64,000 nt of DNA from Thermococcus gorgonarius (GCF_002214385.1 NZ_CP014855.1:496001-560000); one strand, 5' to 3'. Counted from the first letter of the stretch, positions 18,059-26,422 are shown. The notes: a model not told the origin generated them from the letters alone. Program-made: numbers and translations.

Positions 18059-18538
18059 ATGAAGGAGCTTGAGGCTTTAGCCCTCGCCCTTGAAGTTGAA
18101 AAGGCCGAGCTTAAGTTCTACATTAAGCTTGCGAAAAAAGCTAAGGACGAGAGGGCGAAGAAGATGTTCCTCTTCCTCGCTGGAGAAGAGGCCGAGCACT
18201 GGGACATCTTTGAGGAGAAATTCGTTGAGGCGCTGGTCGAAAAGTGTGAGCTCCCAGCGGTGGACAAGGAGCTCCTAGAAAAGCTGGTTGTTCAGGTTGA
18301 TGAAGAAAACCTCAGTGAGGTCGACGCGGTTAAGATCGGCATGGAGCAGGAAAAGCTGACCTGGGAGTTCTACGAGAGGGCCGCTAAGGAAGCGGAGCAC
18401 GAGAGCGTCAAGAGAGTTTTTGAGGAGCTGGCGAAGATTGAGAAGGCCCACTACGAACTGCTTAAGGCGCAGTACGACTCGGTGATGAAGACAGGCATAT
18501 GGATGGACTACCAGGACTTCAGCCTTGAGGTTGATTGA
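18059..18538 (+). CDS. Rubrerythrin-like ferritin family protein (no rubredoxin domain)
   Basis: A 159-aa di-iron four-helix-bundle protein with two internal repeats. Each repeat has a carboxylate helix and an ExxH helix: EVEKAELKFY with GEEAEHWDIF, and EQEKLTWEFYERA with IEKAHYELL. The tail (GIWMDYQDFSLEVD) resembles that of rubrerythrins, but the C-terminal rubredoxin domain is missing, as in erythrin-type proteins. Its probable role is peroxide reduction or iron handling. The start at 18059 follows GGTGGGTGATAAC. It is the second gene of the bcp operon and converges on the Fur/PerR gene. Confidence 0.88.
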   Translation: MKELEALALALEVEKAELKFYIKLAKKAKDERAKKMFLFLAGEEAEHWDIFEEKFVEALVEKCELPAVDKELLEKLVVQVDEENLSEVDAVKIGMEQEKLTWEFYERAAKEAEHESVKRVFEELAKIEKAHYELLKAQYDSVMKTGIWMDYQDFSLEVD

Positions 18539-18543
18539 GGCTT

Positions 18544-18921
18544 TTATTCAACCAGCACGTTGACGAGCTTGACGTTCTTCCCTATCTTTTGCTTTATTGC
18601 GTTGATTATCTCGGGATCGTTAACATCGATGATTTTTTCTCCCATTATCAGGTTTAGGTGAGGTTTGGTGTTGACCTCTACTCTGGTCTCGCCTTCGAGG
18701 GAGAAGAGCTCTATGAGGCCAAGCTCCTTAAGGGTTATCAGATTTGAGTATAGGGTTGAGAAGCTCATAGTTGGAAACTCCTTTCTTATTTCCTCAAGGA
18801 GCTCGGTAAGCGATGGATGAGATGGCCCAAATTCCTCCAGAACTTCAATGAGCCTGAGCCTCTGGGGCGTGAGCTTGTAGCCACTCTCTTTGAGCCTTTC
18901 TATGGCCTTTTCTCTCCACAT
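18544..18921 (-). CDS. Fur/PerR family transcriptional regulator
   Basis: A 125-aa regulator. The N-terminal winged helix (RLKESGYKLTPQRLRLIEVL, FSTLYSNLITLKELGLI) is classic Fur superfamily. The dimerisation domain is unusual: it has no cysteine at all, so the structural CxxC zinc site is absent, and the usual HHHH/CxxC stretch is reduced to NTKPHLNLIMGEKI. The His in SHPSLTELL matches a PerR metal-ligand position. A TATA box CTTATAAAG (18950-18942) places transcription start at about 18921, so the ATG there is probably leaderless. It is divergent from the Dps-like gene, with PerR-like palindromes between. I infer an autoregulated peroxide/metal sensor. Confidence 0.88.
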   Translation of the reverse strand: MWREKAIERLKESGYKLTPQRLRLIEVLEEFGPSHPSLTELLEEIRKEFPTMSFSTLYSNLITLKELGLIELFSLEGETRVEVNTKPHLNLIMGEKIIDVNDPEIINAIKQKIGKNVKLVNVLVE

Positions 18922-18959
18922 GTGTTTCAATTCGCGGGGGACTTTATAAGCCTTCCTAA

Positions 18960-18976
18960 TTAGAAATAATTTCTAA
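18960..18976. promoter_or_regulatory. PerR/Fur-like operator, box 1
   Basis: A perfect inverted repeat TTAGAAAT-A-ATTTCTAA (8-bp arms, 1-nt spacer). It resembles PerR boxes (TTATAATnATTATAA type) with slightly longer arms. It lies upstream of the fur TATA box (18942-18950) on one side and of the Dps-like TATA box (about 18985-18993) on the other, and is the obvious binding site for the adjacent Fur-family protein. Confidence 0.7.
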
Positions 18977-19000
18977 ATCGAAAAGTTTATTAAGTAGAGG

Positions 19001-19013
19001 TTATTACTAATAA
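19001..19013. promoter_or_regulatory. PerR/Fur-like operator, box 2
   Basis: A second perfect palindrome, TTATTA-C-TAATAA, lies 24 nt downstream of box 1. It sits between the Dps-like TATA box and the predicted transcription start near 19014. This position would block initiation at the Dps-like gene only, allowing stronger control of that side. It is short and AT-rich, so chance is possible. Confidence 0.45.
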
Positions 19014-19025
19014 TTGGTGAAATCC

Positions 19026-19577
19026 ATGTCGGAACACAACAGAAGGTTGGTTGAAAAGGCAGGAATAGACGTGGAAAAGCTCCTGGACATGCTGCTGAAG
19101 GCGGCCGCTGCGGAGTTTACGACCTATTACTACTACACTGTTCTGAGGAACCACGCCGCAGGCTTGGAAGGCGAAACGATAAAGGAAATCGTCGAGGATG
19201 CGCGCCTTGAGGACAGGAACCACTTTGAGGCCCTCGTGCCGAGGATTTACGAGCTCGGCGGAGAGCTCCCGAGGGACATCGTGGAATTCTCGAAGATGGC
19301 CTGGTGCCGCGACGCTTATCTGCCGGAGGAGCCCACTGTAGAGAACATCCTTAAGGTCCTCCTCGAAGCGGAGCGCTGTGCGGTTGGTGTCTACACGGAG
19401 ATATGCAATTACACGATGGGCAAAGACCCGAGGACCTACGACTTGGCCCTGGCAATCCTCCACGAGGAGATAGAGCACGAAGCTTGGTTCGAGGAGCTTT
19501 TGACCGGCAAGCCAAGCGGCCACTTCAGGCGGAGCAAACCCGGAGAGAGCCCCTTTGTCTCGAAGTTCCTGAGGTGA
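19026..19577 (+). CDS. Dps-like protein (DPSL, thioferritin)
   Basis: A 183-aa ferritin-superfamily protein of the archaeal Dps-like group, which forms 12-subunit cages that use peroxide to oxidise and store iron. The ligand helices contain [39 protein letters not shown] and [12 protein letters not shown]. The cysteine pair C94 (AWCRDAYLP) and C118 (EAERCAVG) next to the metal site is the thioferritin signature; C127 is extra. The start at 19026 has GGTGAAATCC upstream. It is divergent from the Fur/PerR gene with two palindromes between, and followed by an EncFtn-type gene with its own promoter. It probably protects DNA and proteins from peroxide and ferrous iron. Confidence 0.88.
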   Translation: MSEHNRRLVEKAGIDVEKLLDMLLKAAAAEFTTYYYYTVLRNHAAGLEGETIKEIVEDARLEDRNHFEALVPRIYELGGELPRDIVEFSKMAWCRDAYLPEEPTVENILKVLLEAERCAVGVYTEICNYTMGKDPRTYDLALAILHEEIEHEAWFEELLTGKPSGHFRRSKPGESPFVSKFLR

Positions 19578-19625
19578 GGGGATAAGGTTTATCTGGAGAA
19601 AATGAGGTATATGAGTGGTGATACT

Positions 19626-19934
19626 ATGCTCGCCAAATACCCCTTTGAGCTCCCAAAGGACAGGCCCTTGACCAAGACCGAGATAGCGCAGGCCCTCCGC
19701 TGGGCCATCGAGGCGGAGCTTGATGCGATAAACATCTACGAGCAACTTGCCGCTGGAATAGAGGACGAGAGGATAAGGCACATCTTCCTTGATGTAGCCA
19801 ACGAGGAGAAGGAGCACTTTGGTGAGTTCCTCGCGGCTCTCTTCGAGGTTGATGAAGAACTCGCGAAATACATGAAGGAAGGCTTCGAGGAAGTTGAGGA
19901 GGAGACGGGGATAAAGGTGAACTTTCTGAAGTAA
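19626..19934 (+). CDS. Encapsulated-ferritin-type protein (EncFtn), no encapsulin shell attached
   Basis: A 102-aa two-helix ferritin-like protein. It has E31 in AELDAINIYEQ and E61/H64 in NEEKEHFGEF, at the spacing of encapsulated ferritins, whose dimers build the ferroxidase centre. In Pyrococcus the same domain is the N-terminal part of a fused encapsulin (HK97-fold shell) protein. Here the reading frame stops after the ferritin part (TGIKVNFLK) and the next gene, on the other strand, is unrelated, so no shell is encoded nearby. The start at 19626 follows GGTGATACT. A TATA-like GGTTTATC near 19586-19593 gives it its own promoter after the Dps-like gene. Confidence 0.85.
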   Translation: MLAKYPFELPKDRPLTKTEIAQALRWAIEAELDAINIYEQLAAGIEDERIRHIFLDVANEEKEHFGEFLAALFEVDEELAKYMKEGFEEVEEETGIKVNFLK

Positions 19935-19941
19935 AGACCCG

Positions 19942-20319
19942 TCATTCCAGACTAATCCCGTTTTCTTCTTCTGAATTTTTGAGTTCCCTTATTTCAAAAA
20001 CCTTCAGCGGGACTTTTTTTAGGGCCTTTCCAACGACGGCCTTCGCTATTCTCTCGGCGTGCTCTATGCTCTGAGCGTTGAAGACCTTGAGGGTCAGGTA
20101 TATACCAACGAGACCAACGTTGCCTATTACGAAGGCGCTCTCAAAGTGGGCTCCGCAGACGGGACACTGGGAGTAACCCAGCTCGACCCTAACGAAGTCG
20201 AGGTTTTCCCTGTTGAGAGCCTTTGTAACTTTACTTACCGCCACGTTTATGGCATCTTCGTTCGTTTCGACGTCTTTAACTATTATCGGTGCTTCAAGAA
20301 CCACCACGTAGTCCCCCAT
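19942..20319 (-). CDS. UPF0212 / DUF555 family protein
   Basis: A 125-aa conserved archaeal protein of unknown function. The N-terminus MGDYVVVLEAPIIVKDVET, the central zinc-knuckle-like CPVCGAHFESAFV and the C-terminal ESIEHAERIAK-type helix are characteristic of this family, which is shared with methanogens and Archaeoglobus. The start is the ATG at 20319 with GGTGAGAG upstream; longer in-frame starts would run into the preceding gene. It lies 10 nt downstream of a DUF357 gene, forming a two-gene operon of conserved archaeal proteins. Confidence 0.8.
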   Translation of the reverse strand: MGDYVVVLEAPIIVKDVETNEDAINVAVSKVTKALNRENLDFVRVELGYSQCPVCGAHFESAFVIGNVGLVGIYLTLKVFNAQSIEHAERIAKAVVGKALKKVPLKVFEIRELKNSEEENGISLE

Positions 20320-20329
20320 ATCTCTCACC

Positions 20330-20617
20330 TCAGCCAAAGGCAAAGAGCCTGTCGTCTTCTCCCTTAAAAACTCCAAGTCTCACTCCGGCGTCTATAAAGC
20401 CGTGGGCATAGTTCAGCGCCGCGAACGCTGTCACGTAGTCGCCTTTCTCGTAGTAGTATTTGGCATCCTCAAAATAGCTTCTCGCCATGGTTAAGAAATC
20501 CCTGGCAACAACGCCCAGGAGGCTCTTCTCGTGAACCACCACTTCGAGCCTTTTAAGAGCCTCGCCTGTTATTTTAAAATACCTCTGGAGCCTCTCCTCT
20601 GAGATCTCTCGCTCCAC
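20330..20617 (-). CDS. DUF357 family protein
   Basis: A 95-aa all-helical protein of the archaeal DUF357 family, function unknown. The family pattern is the helical hairpin [41 protein letters not shown], quoted here in separated blocks: [27 protein letters not shown] and DAGVRLGVF. It resembles small scaffold or HEPN-like helical bundles, but no active-site residues are evident. It is the first gene of the operon with UPF0212, and divergent from a HAD phosphatase gene. Confidence 0.8.
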   Translation of the reverse strand: MEREISEERLQRYFKITGEALKRLEVVVHEKSLLGVVARDFLTMARSYFEDAKYYYEKGDYVTAFAALNYAHGFIDAGVRLGVFKGEDDRLFAFG

Positions 20618-20716
20618 CTGTCTCGCCTCGGAAAGGGTTGAGCACCGGTTTTATAAATCTTGCCCACCATCACTGTTAAATACTCCAACCCTCCTAAAGT
20701 CCAGTGGGGAGGGGAA

Positions 20717-21448
20717 ATGATAAAGGTCGTTTTCTTTGACCTGGATGACACTCTCATCGACACGACAAAACTGGCTGAGATAGCGAGGCGAAACGCTATC
20801 GAGGGCATGATACGGGCCGGAATGCCTGTTGACTTTGGGATAGCCTATCACGAGCTTCTGGAGCTTATAAACGAATACGGGAGCAACTTTCCCCATCACT
20901 TTGACTATCTCCTTCGGCGTCTGGATTTACCCCACAATCCTAAGTGGATCGCGGCCGGGGTGGTAAATTACCACAACACAAAGATAGCACACCTCAAAAC
21001 CGTGAAAGGCGCAAGAAAAACCCTTCTCAAACTCAAGGAAATGGGTCTTAAACTCGGCGTGATCACCGATGGAAATCCAGTAAAACAGTGGGAGAAGATA
21101 CTGAGAACGGAGATAGAGGACTACTTTGACGATGTCCTTATTTCGGACTTCGTAGGAGTTAAAAAACCTCACAGGAAGATATTCGAGAAGGCATTGAAAC
21201 GGTTTGGCGTGGGGCCCGAAGAGGCCGTGATGGTGGGCGACAGACTGTACTCCGACATCTACGGTGCAAAGCAGGTTGGAATGAGGACGGTCTGGTTTAA
21301 ATACGGCAAGTATGCCAGTAAAGAACTGGAATACCTTGAATACGCGGACTTTGTAATCAGGTCGCTCGAAGAAGTGGTAGAGATAATCAGGGGGATCGAA
21401 AGTGAGGAAAGGGAAGAGCGTTCAGATAAGGAAGTTCATGCTGATTGA
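20717..21448 (+). CDS. HAD superfamily hydrolase (subfamily IA, TIGR02253-like)
   Basis: A 243-aa phosphohydrolase with all four HAD motifs: [11 protein letters not shown] (Asp nucleophile plus acid/base Asp); [37 protein letters not shown] helical cap lies between motifs I and II. The substrate is not predictable. The start is the ATG at 20717, preceded by GGGGAGGGGAA; an upstream in-frame ATG at 20660 lacks a ribosome binding site. The 3' end overlaps the following ASCH-domain gene by up to 47 nt, which suggests coupling. Confidence 0.9.
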   Translation: MIKVVFFDLDDTLIDTTKLAEIARRNAIEGMIRAGMPVDFGIAYHELLELINEYGSNFPHHFDYLLRRLDLPHNPKWIAAGVVNYHNTKIAHLKTVKGARKTLLKLKEMGLKLGVITDGNPVKQWEKILRTEIEDYFDDVLISDFVGVKKPHRKIFEKALKRFGVGPEEAVMVGDRLYSDIYGAKQVGMRTVWFKYGKYASKELEYLEYADFVIRSLEEVVEIIRGIESEEREERSDKEVHAD

Positions 21449-21986
21449 CTCCGCTTACAAGTCGAGAATTCTCAGAGGGGACAAGCTCACAACGATACGC
21501 TACGGGGACTACGAGGCGAAGCCGGGTAGCGAGGTCTATCTAGTGGTAACACCGAGCGATACTGCGGTAGCCAAGGTCAGGATAACCCGCGTGGAGAAAA
21601 AGAAGGTAAGAGAACTGACAAACGAAGATGCAAAGCTCGACGGCTTCTCCGACGTCAGGGAGCTTCTCAGGGAGCTCAGCAAAATCTACGGCGAGCTCTA
21701 CGGCGATGATGAGGTCACAATCATCGGCTTCGAGGTCATAAAGCGTTTCGACGACGGTATTCCGCTCAAGTGGCTCAAGGGCCTCAACTACCGCGAGCCG
21801 GCCGAGATTGCGAGGCTCTACCTTGAGAACCAGGAGAAACTGAACCTCAACCGCGAGACCGACTTTATAATGCGCCGTATCTACAACGAAGGCCTCGGAA
21901 GGGCAGTCAGAACCTTTGGGCCTAAGAGGGTTCAGCAGGCCCTGCTCAAAACCTACCACGCGCTCTACTCGGCGGGGGTTATCTAA
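21402..21986 (+). CDS. ASCH domain protein (putative RNA-binding)
   Basis: A 194-aa protein with an N-terminal ASCH (PUA-like beta-barrel) domain: [29 protein letters not shown] gives the typical pattern [14 protein letters not shown] helical C-terminal region (about residues 120-194) follows. ASCH domains are thought to bind RNA or nucleic acid; the specific role is unknown. The start is ambiguous: GTG at 21402 has GGGGGATC upstream, while ATG at 21438 has AAGGAAG. Both overlap the HAD gene, so the pair is probably an operon. Confidence 0.8.
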   Translation: MRKGKSVQIRKFMLIDSAYKSRILRGDKLTTIRYGDYEAKPGSEVYLVVTPSDTAVAKVRITRVEKKKVRELTNEDAKLDGFSDVRELLRELSKIYGELYGDDEVTIIGFEVIKRFDDGIPLKWLKGLNYREPAEIARLYLENQEKLNLNRETDFIMRRIYNEGLGRAVRTFGPKRVQQALLKTYHALYSAGVI

Positions 21987-22040
21987 CTCGGAATTTGACA
22001 AGGAAAAGCTTTTTTACTGTCCCGACCTTTTTTGGGTGCC

Positions 22041-22691
22041 ATGGCAAAGTCTGAACACAAAAGAGGTTTCCTGGCACTCACGCTCGCGCTCTTTGCCCTT
22101 TTGGCCCTGCAGATAGCCGGGGCATTTAACGGGATAAACGAGTGGATGAACTCGATCCTTCCTCCTGGCGGGCCTCTAACCAGCGCCTTCACGGAAACGG
22201 CGAGCTTTGCCCTCACTGCCGTTTACATCATCCTCTTCCTCCTGCGGGACGTCAAGGATAGAGGAAAGTTAAGCAGGTTCCCCCTTGAACTAACCGCAGG
22301 TATTGCGGTCTCTATGGTTATTGTTGCTCTGCTGAAGGTTCTGATCGGTGTCCCTCGGCCCGGGGAGGCCCGGGTTCACTGGAGTTTTTTCGAAGCAATA
22401 AAGAACGTTGGCTATTTTGCCTTCCCTTCCGGACACACGACGAGGGCCTCGGTTCTCGCCTACTTCCTCGCAAAACGCTGGAAGAGGCTCTGGCCGCTCT
22501 GGTGGGCTTGGGCACTTGGAATAGGTCTCTCAAGGCTTTTTCTCCACGTTCACTGGTTCAGTGACGTCCTCTTCGCTCTCTTCCTTGCCCCCTGGACAGG
22601 TTTGTTCGTTGAACTTACCGAAAACCGGTGGCTGCCCCTTTACGGGGCCTTCGTGAGAAAGCTCAAACTGGAGGTGCTGGACGTTGAATGA
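22041..22691 (+). CDS. PAP2 family membrane phosphatase
   Basis: A 216-aa membrane protein with about five hydrophobic helices. It has the three PAP2 phosphatase motifs: KVLIGVPRP (Kx6RP), FPSGHTTRAS (PSGH) and SRLFLHVHWFSD (SRx5Hx3D). Such enzymes dephosphorylate lipid pyrophosphates, such as polyprenyl diphosphates, or phosphatidic acid-like substrates at the membrane. The start at 22041 follows GGGTGCC. The gene overlaps the following COG2426 membrane protein by 8 nt, so the two are likely co-translated. Confidence 0.9.
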   Translation: MAKSEHKRGFLALTLALFALLALQIAGAFNGINEWMNSILPPGGPLTSAFTETASFALTAVYIILFLLRDVKDRGKLSRFPLELTAGIAVSMVIVALLKVLIGVPRPGEARVHWSFFEAIKNVGYFAFPSGHTTRASVLAYFLAKRWKRLWPLWWAWALGIGLSRLFLHVHWFSDVLFALFLAPWTGLFVELTENRWLPLYGAFVRKLKLEVLDVE

Positions 22692-23145
22692 GTTCCTTCA
22701 GGTCTTCCTGCTCTCGCTCGTTCCTACCTTTGAGGGACGCTACGCGGTAGTTTACGGCATTGGACGGGGCTACACCCTCTGGCAGACATTGGTAGCTTCT
22801 AGCCTGGGAGTTTTAACCCTTTCTGTAATCCTTCCCCTTCTCCTGCCATACATAGACAGGCTCATGCTCTGGCTTGAGAAGACCCCCCTGGAAAGAATAG
22901 CGCGCCTCTACCTCTACTACGTTGAGAGGGTGCGGAAGAAGGCCCATCCCTACGTTGAGAAGTGGGGCTTCTGGGGCCTTCTCGTCTTCGTTGCAATCCC
23001 CCTCCCTGGAACCGGCATATGGACGGGCGCTTTAGCGGCCTACCTCCTCGGGATCGAAAAGAGGAAATCCTTCCCGGCGCTCCTCCTCGGTGGTCTGCTG
23101 AGCATGGCCATAACCCTGCCTCCGAGTCTCGGCATCTGGGGGTGA
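22684..23145 (+). CDS. COG2426 small membrane protein (putative small multidrug export family)
   Basis: A 153-aa integral membrane protein with four hydrophobic segments. The opening FLLSLVPTFEGRYAVVYG and the re-entrant-like FVAIPLPGTGIWTGALAAYLLG are family hallmarks. It is annotated elsewhere as small multidrug export protein, but the fold is DedA-like and transport is unproven. The start is TTG at 22684 because GGAGGTG lies six bases upstream. It overlaps the PAP2 gene, so an undecaprenyl- or dolichol-phosphate recycling link is conceivable (inference). Confidence 0.8.
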   Translation: MNEFLQVFLLSLVPTFEGRYAVVYGIGRGYTLWQTLVASSLGVLTLSVILPLLLPYIDRLMLWLEKTPLERIARLYLYYVERVRKKAHPYVEKWGFWGLLVFVAIPLPGTGIWTGALAAYLLGIEKRKSFPALLLGGLLSMAITLPPSLGIWG

Positions 23146-23149
23146 TAAT

Positions 23150-25075
23150 ATCTTCTCGGTCTGCATGCGTGATTGTTACGACACCTGCTCCATGATAAGC
23201 GAGTTCAAGAACGGACGGCTTACGGTTAAGGGCAACCCGGAACACCCGGTAACGGTGGGCTTTCTCTGTCCCAAGGGTGCCCTTCTGCCTAAGTGGTTCC
23301 ACTCCAAAGACAGGCTCAAAAAACCGCTCATAAGAAAGGGCGAGCGCGGCAGTGGGCAGTTCAGAGAAGCGAGCTGGGAGGAAGCAATAAAGCTTGTTGC
23401 CAGCAAGTTGAAGGAGACCATCGAAGAGCACGGAAGCGAGAGCGTCCTGGTTTACCAGTACGCCGGTGACAGGGGTGTGGTGAACTACGCCTTCCCTCTG
23501 AGGCTCTTCCACTACCTCAACACGGCGATGCTCGACTACGGTATCTGTGACAGGGCCGGGCAGGAGGCTTTGAAGGATATTTATGGGACAGCGGTTGGCA
23601 TGGATCCTGAAGAATTCAAAAATCAGCGCTTGCTCGTTTACTGGGGGATAAACGCATTCTGGACCAATTTACACGGCTTCATGCTGGCTAAGAAAAGCGA
23701 CCTTGAGATATGGACGGTAGATGTCGTAAGAACAGAGACCGCGAAGAGGAGTGACAGGTTCTTCCAGGTAAAGCCTGACACGGACGTTCTATTCGCACTG
23801 GGCGTTGCGAAGGTTCTCATAGAGGAAAACCTCTACGACAGGGCCTTTGTCCGCGAGAACGTTTACGGCTTTGAGGAATTCAAGAATTATGTAAAAACAT
23901 TATCGCTTGATTATGTAAGCAGGGAGACCGGTTTGAGCGTTGAGGAGATCGAGGAGTTTGCCCAGGGCTACGCCGAAAAGAAGGGGATAATCCACATCGG
24001 CTACGGCTTCCAGCGCTCTCTGGCTGGTGGTGAGGCTGTCAGGGCGATAGCGATTCTTCCAGCGTTAGTCGGCCACCGCTTCGGCTTCATCTACGACATG
24101 AAGACGATAGACAAAAGCTACGCGGAAGGGGCCTTTCTGAGGAGCAGGCCCGCTAAGAGAATTCCGCAGATGAAGCTCGCGGAGTACATCGAGAGGGGTG
24201 AGATTAAGTTCCTCTACGTCTACAACTCCAACCCGCTCGCGAGCCTGCCGAACCAGAACAGGCTGAGGAAAGCGCTGATCGAGAGTGATGTCTTCGTCGT
24301 TACGCACGACATTTTCCTTACCGACACCGCCCTCTACTCGGACGTCGTCCTGCCGGCTAACACATTCTTCGAGCGGCTTGATATAGCCGACAGCTACTAC
24401 CACCGCTACGTGGCTTTAAACGAGCCGGTTGCAAGGCTCTACGGAAAGAGCAACAGCGAGGTTACTAGGCTTTTGGCAAAGGCCCTAGGAATTGAGAACC
24501 CTTACCTCTACGAGAGCGACGAAGAAATCATTAGGAAAATCCTCCAAATCAACGGGTTGAGCTGGGACGAGCTCAAGGAGAATGGCTTCGTCAGAGTGCC
24601 TGAAAAGCCGAGGAAGTGGGAAACACCGAGCGGAAAGATAGAGTTCTACTCACAGAGGGCTGTGGAAAGAGGCCTGAGCCCATTCCCGGAGTACAGGAAG
24701 TTCAAGGGCAAATACCCGCTCCGGCTCCTCACACCAACGTACAGAATGACCATAACGAGCCAGTACCACAACACCTACGGCATGATAGACCCTAACCTCT
24801 ACATCAACCCAGCAGACGCCAAGGAGAGGGGCATTCAAGACGGCGACACCGTCGAGGTCTTCAGCGACTACGGAAGCATTAAAACGGTTGCAAAGCTCAG
24901 CGACGACGTGCCCAGGGACATAGTCCTCCTCTACAAGGCCTTCTGGGTTAGCTTACTCGGCTGGAATGCGAACTTCCTGACAACGGACGAGACAGTTGAT
25001 GGCTACGGCAAGGGCTCGGCGTATCACTCGACCTGGGTGGAGGTAAAGAAAGCCAGCTCCCTACACGAGGGTTAA
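23150..25075 (+). CDS. Tungsto/molybdopterin oxidoreductase with [4Fe-4S] cluster; probable non-canonical ATC start
   Basis: A 641-aa DMSO-reductase superfamily enzyme that binds bis-pterin Mo or, in hyperthermophiles, usually W. The [4Fe-4S] motif is VCMRDCYDTC plus FLCPKG, i.e. Cx3Cx3C...C. A possible metal-ligand Cys lies in YGICDRAGQEA. The C-terminal dinucleotide-binding domain begins near LRLLTPTYRMT. The first cluster cysteine lies just before the first in-frame ATG (23165). No ATG, GTG or TTG exists between it and the upstream in-frame stop. ATC at 23150 has the same spacing after GGGGGTGAT as other starts here, so I place the start there. The electron partner and substrate are unknown; no small subunit is adjacent. 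Confidence 0.85.
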   Translation: MFSVCMRDCYDTCSMISEFKNGRLTVKGNPEHPVTVGFLCPKGALLPKWFHSKDRLKKPLIRKGERGSGQFREASWEEAIKLVASKLKETIEEHGSESVLVYQYAGDRGVVNYAFPLRLFHYLNTAMLDYGICDRAGQEALKDIYGTAVGMDPEEFKNQRLLVYWGINAFWTNLHGFMLAKKSDLEIWTVDVVRTETAKRSDRFFQVKPDTDVLFALGVAKVLIEENLYDRAFVRENVYGFEEFKNYVKTLSLDYVSRETGLSVEEIEEFAQGYAEKKGIIHIGYGFQRSLAGGEAVRAIAILPALVGHRFGFIYDMKTIDKSYAEGAFLRSRPAKRIPQMKLAEYIERGEIKFLYVYNSNPLASLPNQNRLRKALIESDVFVVTHDIFLTDTALYSDVVLPANTFFERLDIADSYYHRYVALNEPVARLYGKSNSEVTRLLAKALGIENPYLYESDEEIIRKILQINGLSWDELKENGFVRVPEKPRKWETPSGKIEFYSQRAVERGLSPFPEYRKFKGKYPLRLLTPTYRMTITSQYHNTYGMIDPNLYINPADAKERGIQDGDTVEVFSDYGSIKTVAKLSDDVPRDIVLLYKAFWVSLLGWNANFLTTDETVDGYGKGSAYHSTWVEVKKASSLHEG

Positions 25076-25230
25076 GACCCCCAAAAGCCCGTAGTGGAAC
25101 TTATTCAAGCGGGAGTTTCCAATGGCCTCCATTTCTCTCCCTCCAACAGAGGTTAGGGCGGAGAGAGTTTTTAAGGATTTCTTGGCCAGAAGCTTTAAAT
25201 TCCTCTGACGGAACATCCTTCGGTGGTCAA

Positions 25231-26422
25231 ATGGACGTCCTGAGGAGGTTTAAGCTCCTCTTTTCTATGACTTACGCGGGATTCCTTGGGAACATCGCGG
25301 TAATATACTATCTTTCCCGCGGGCTGACCTACGGTGAGATAGGCCTTGCCACTGCTGTAGCTGGACTTGGATTCTTCCTCTTTGAGGTCCCACAGGAGTT
25401 GTCGGCGACAAAGTGAGCAGGAAGACGAGCGTTCTAATCGGGCTTTCAATAATGCCCCTTGCGACCCTTCTCTTTGTCTTCCTCAAGAATTTCTGGGTTC
25501 TTCTCGCTTCAGAGCTCCTTGGGACACTGGGAGGTTCCTTTGTGAGTGGAAGCCTTCAGGCGTGGTTCTTTGACAATCTAAAGGCTGAGGGAATAGAAGG
25601 TCAGTTCAAGGAAATCTGGCGGTCGACCCAGAAGCTTTCCCTGGTTGTCAGCTCGACGACAACGGTACTCGGTGGCCTTATCGCACAGTTCTTTGGGTTT
25701 GCTCCAGTCATAGTCCTGACTGCTTTGGTGCAGGCCCTTCTAGTCCCCCTGGCCATGAGCATACCGGAGGTTGGATTTTCAAAGCCTGAAACCTCCTACA
25801 CGCTCCACGTTATAAATTCCTGGCGCGAGCTGAGAAAACCGGAGATCGCGTGGCTCATTGCCTACCTTCTCTCAGTTACTCTCGCCCTGAATCAGTTTAG
25901 GAAATTCTTTGAACCGTACCTCGAGGAAATTCTTGCCCTCTTCCTGGGCACAACTATTACCGGAACCCTTGGAATCCTCGAGCTTGTTGAGGTTCTTGTG
26001 AAAGTCATCCCCCGGTACGCTGGGGTTGCACTGGAGGGAAAATCGGGCGGTTTCTCCATGAGACCGCGCCCGTTGGAATACCCCTCGCGACGGTTTTATC
26101 CGTCATAATTCCGAATCCCTGTATTATAGTCCTTCTCGGGATTCTCGCCACCCTCTTCGCATCGGCGTTCACATTTAATTTCTCGGTGGAGTTCCAGAGG
26201 AGGGTTTCAAGCGAGAAGAGGGCGACTGTAATTTCCCTCAGGAACATGCTCTTGGCCCTTGCCACGTCGGTGTTCTACACCATCTACGGCTTCTCCGTTG
26301 ATTTTCTTGGACTCTCGAAGGCGAGACTTTTATTTGCGCTAGTCTTTCTTATCGTGGGAGCTGTGTTTAAGGCCCTCAGTCTTGGCCCTCTGAGGGAGTA
26401 CCTGACCTTCGGTGAAGGATAA
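25231..26422 (+). pseudogene. MFS transporter, broken by two single-base frameshifts
   Basis: Corrected for two missing bases, this is a 397-aa major facilitator with about twelve hydrophobic helices. The loop after helix 2 reads PTGVVGDKVSRKTS once a C is added to the CCC run at 25389-25391; without it the frame stops at 25416. The second break lies in the AAAA run at 26039-26042: one more A restores GKIGRFLHETAPVGIPLATVLSVIIP through to the C-terminus, otherwise translation ends at 26108. The start at 25231 is preceded by GGTGGTCAA, with a TATA-like CTTTAAAT near 25192. It is a pseudogene or a sequencing artefact. The substrate is unknown. Confidence 0.8.
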
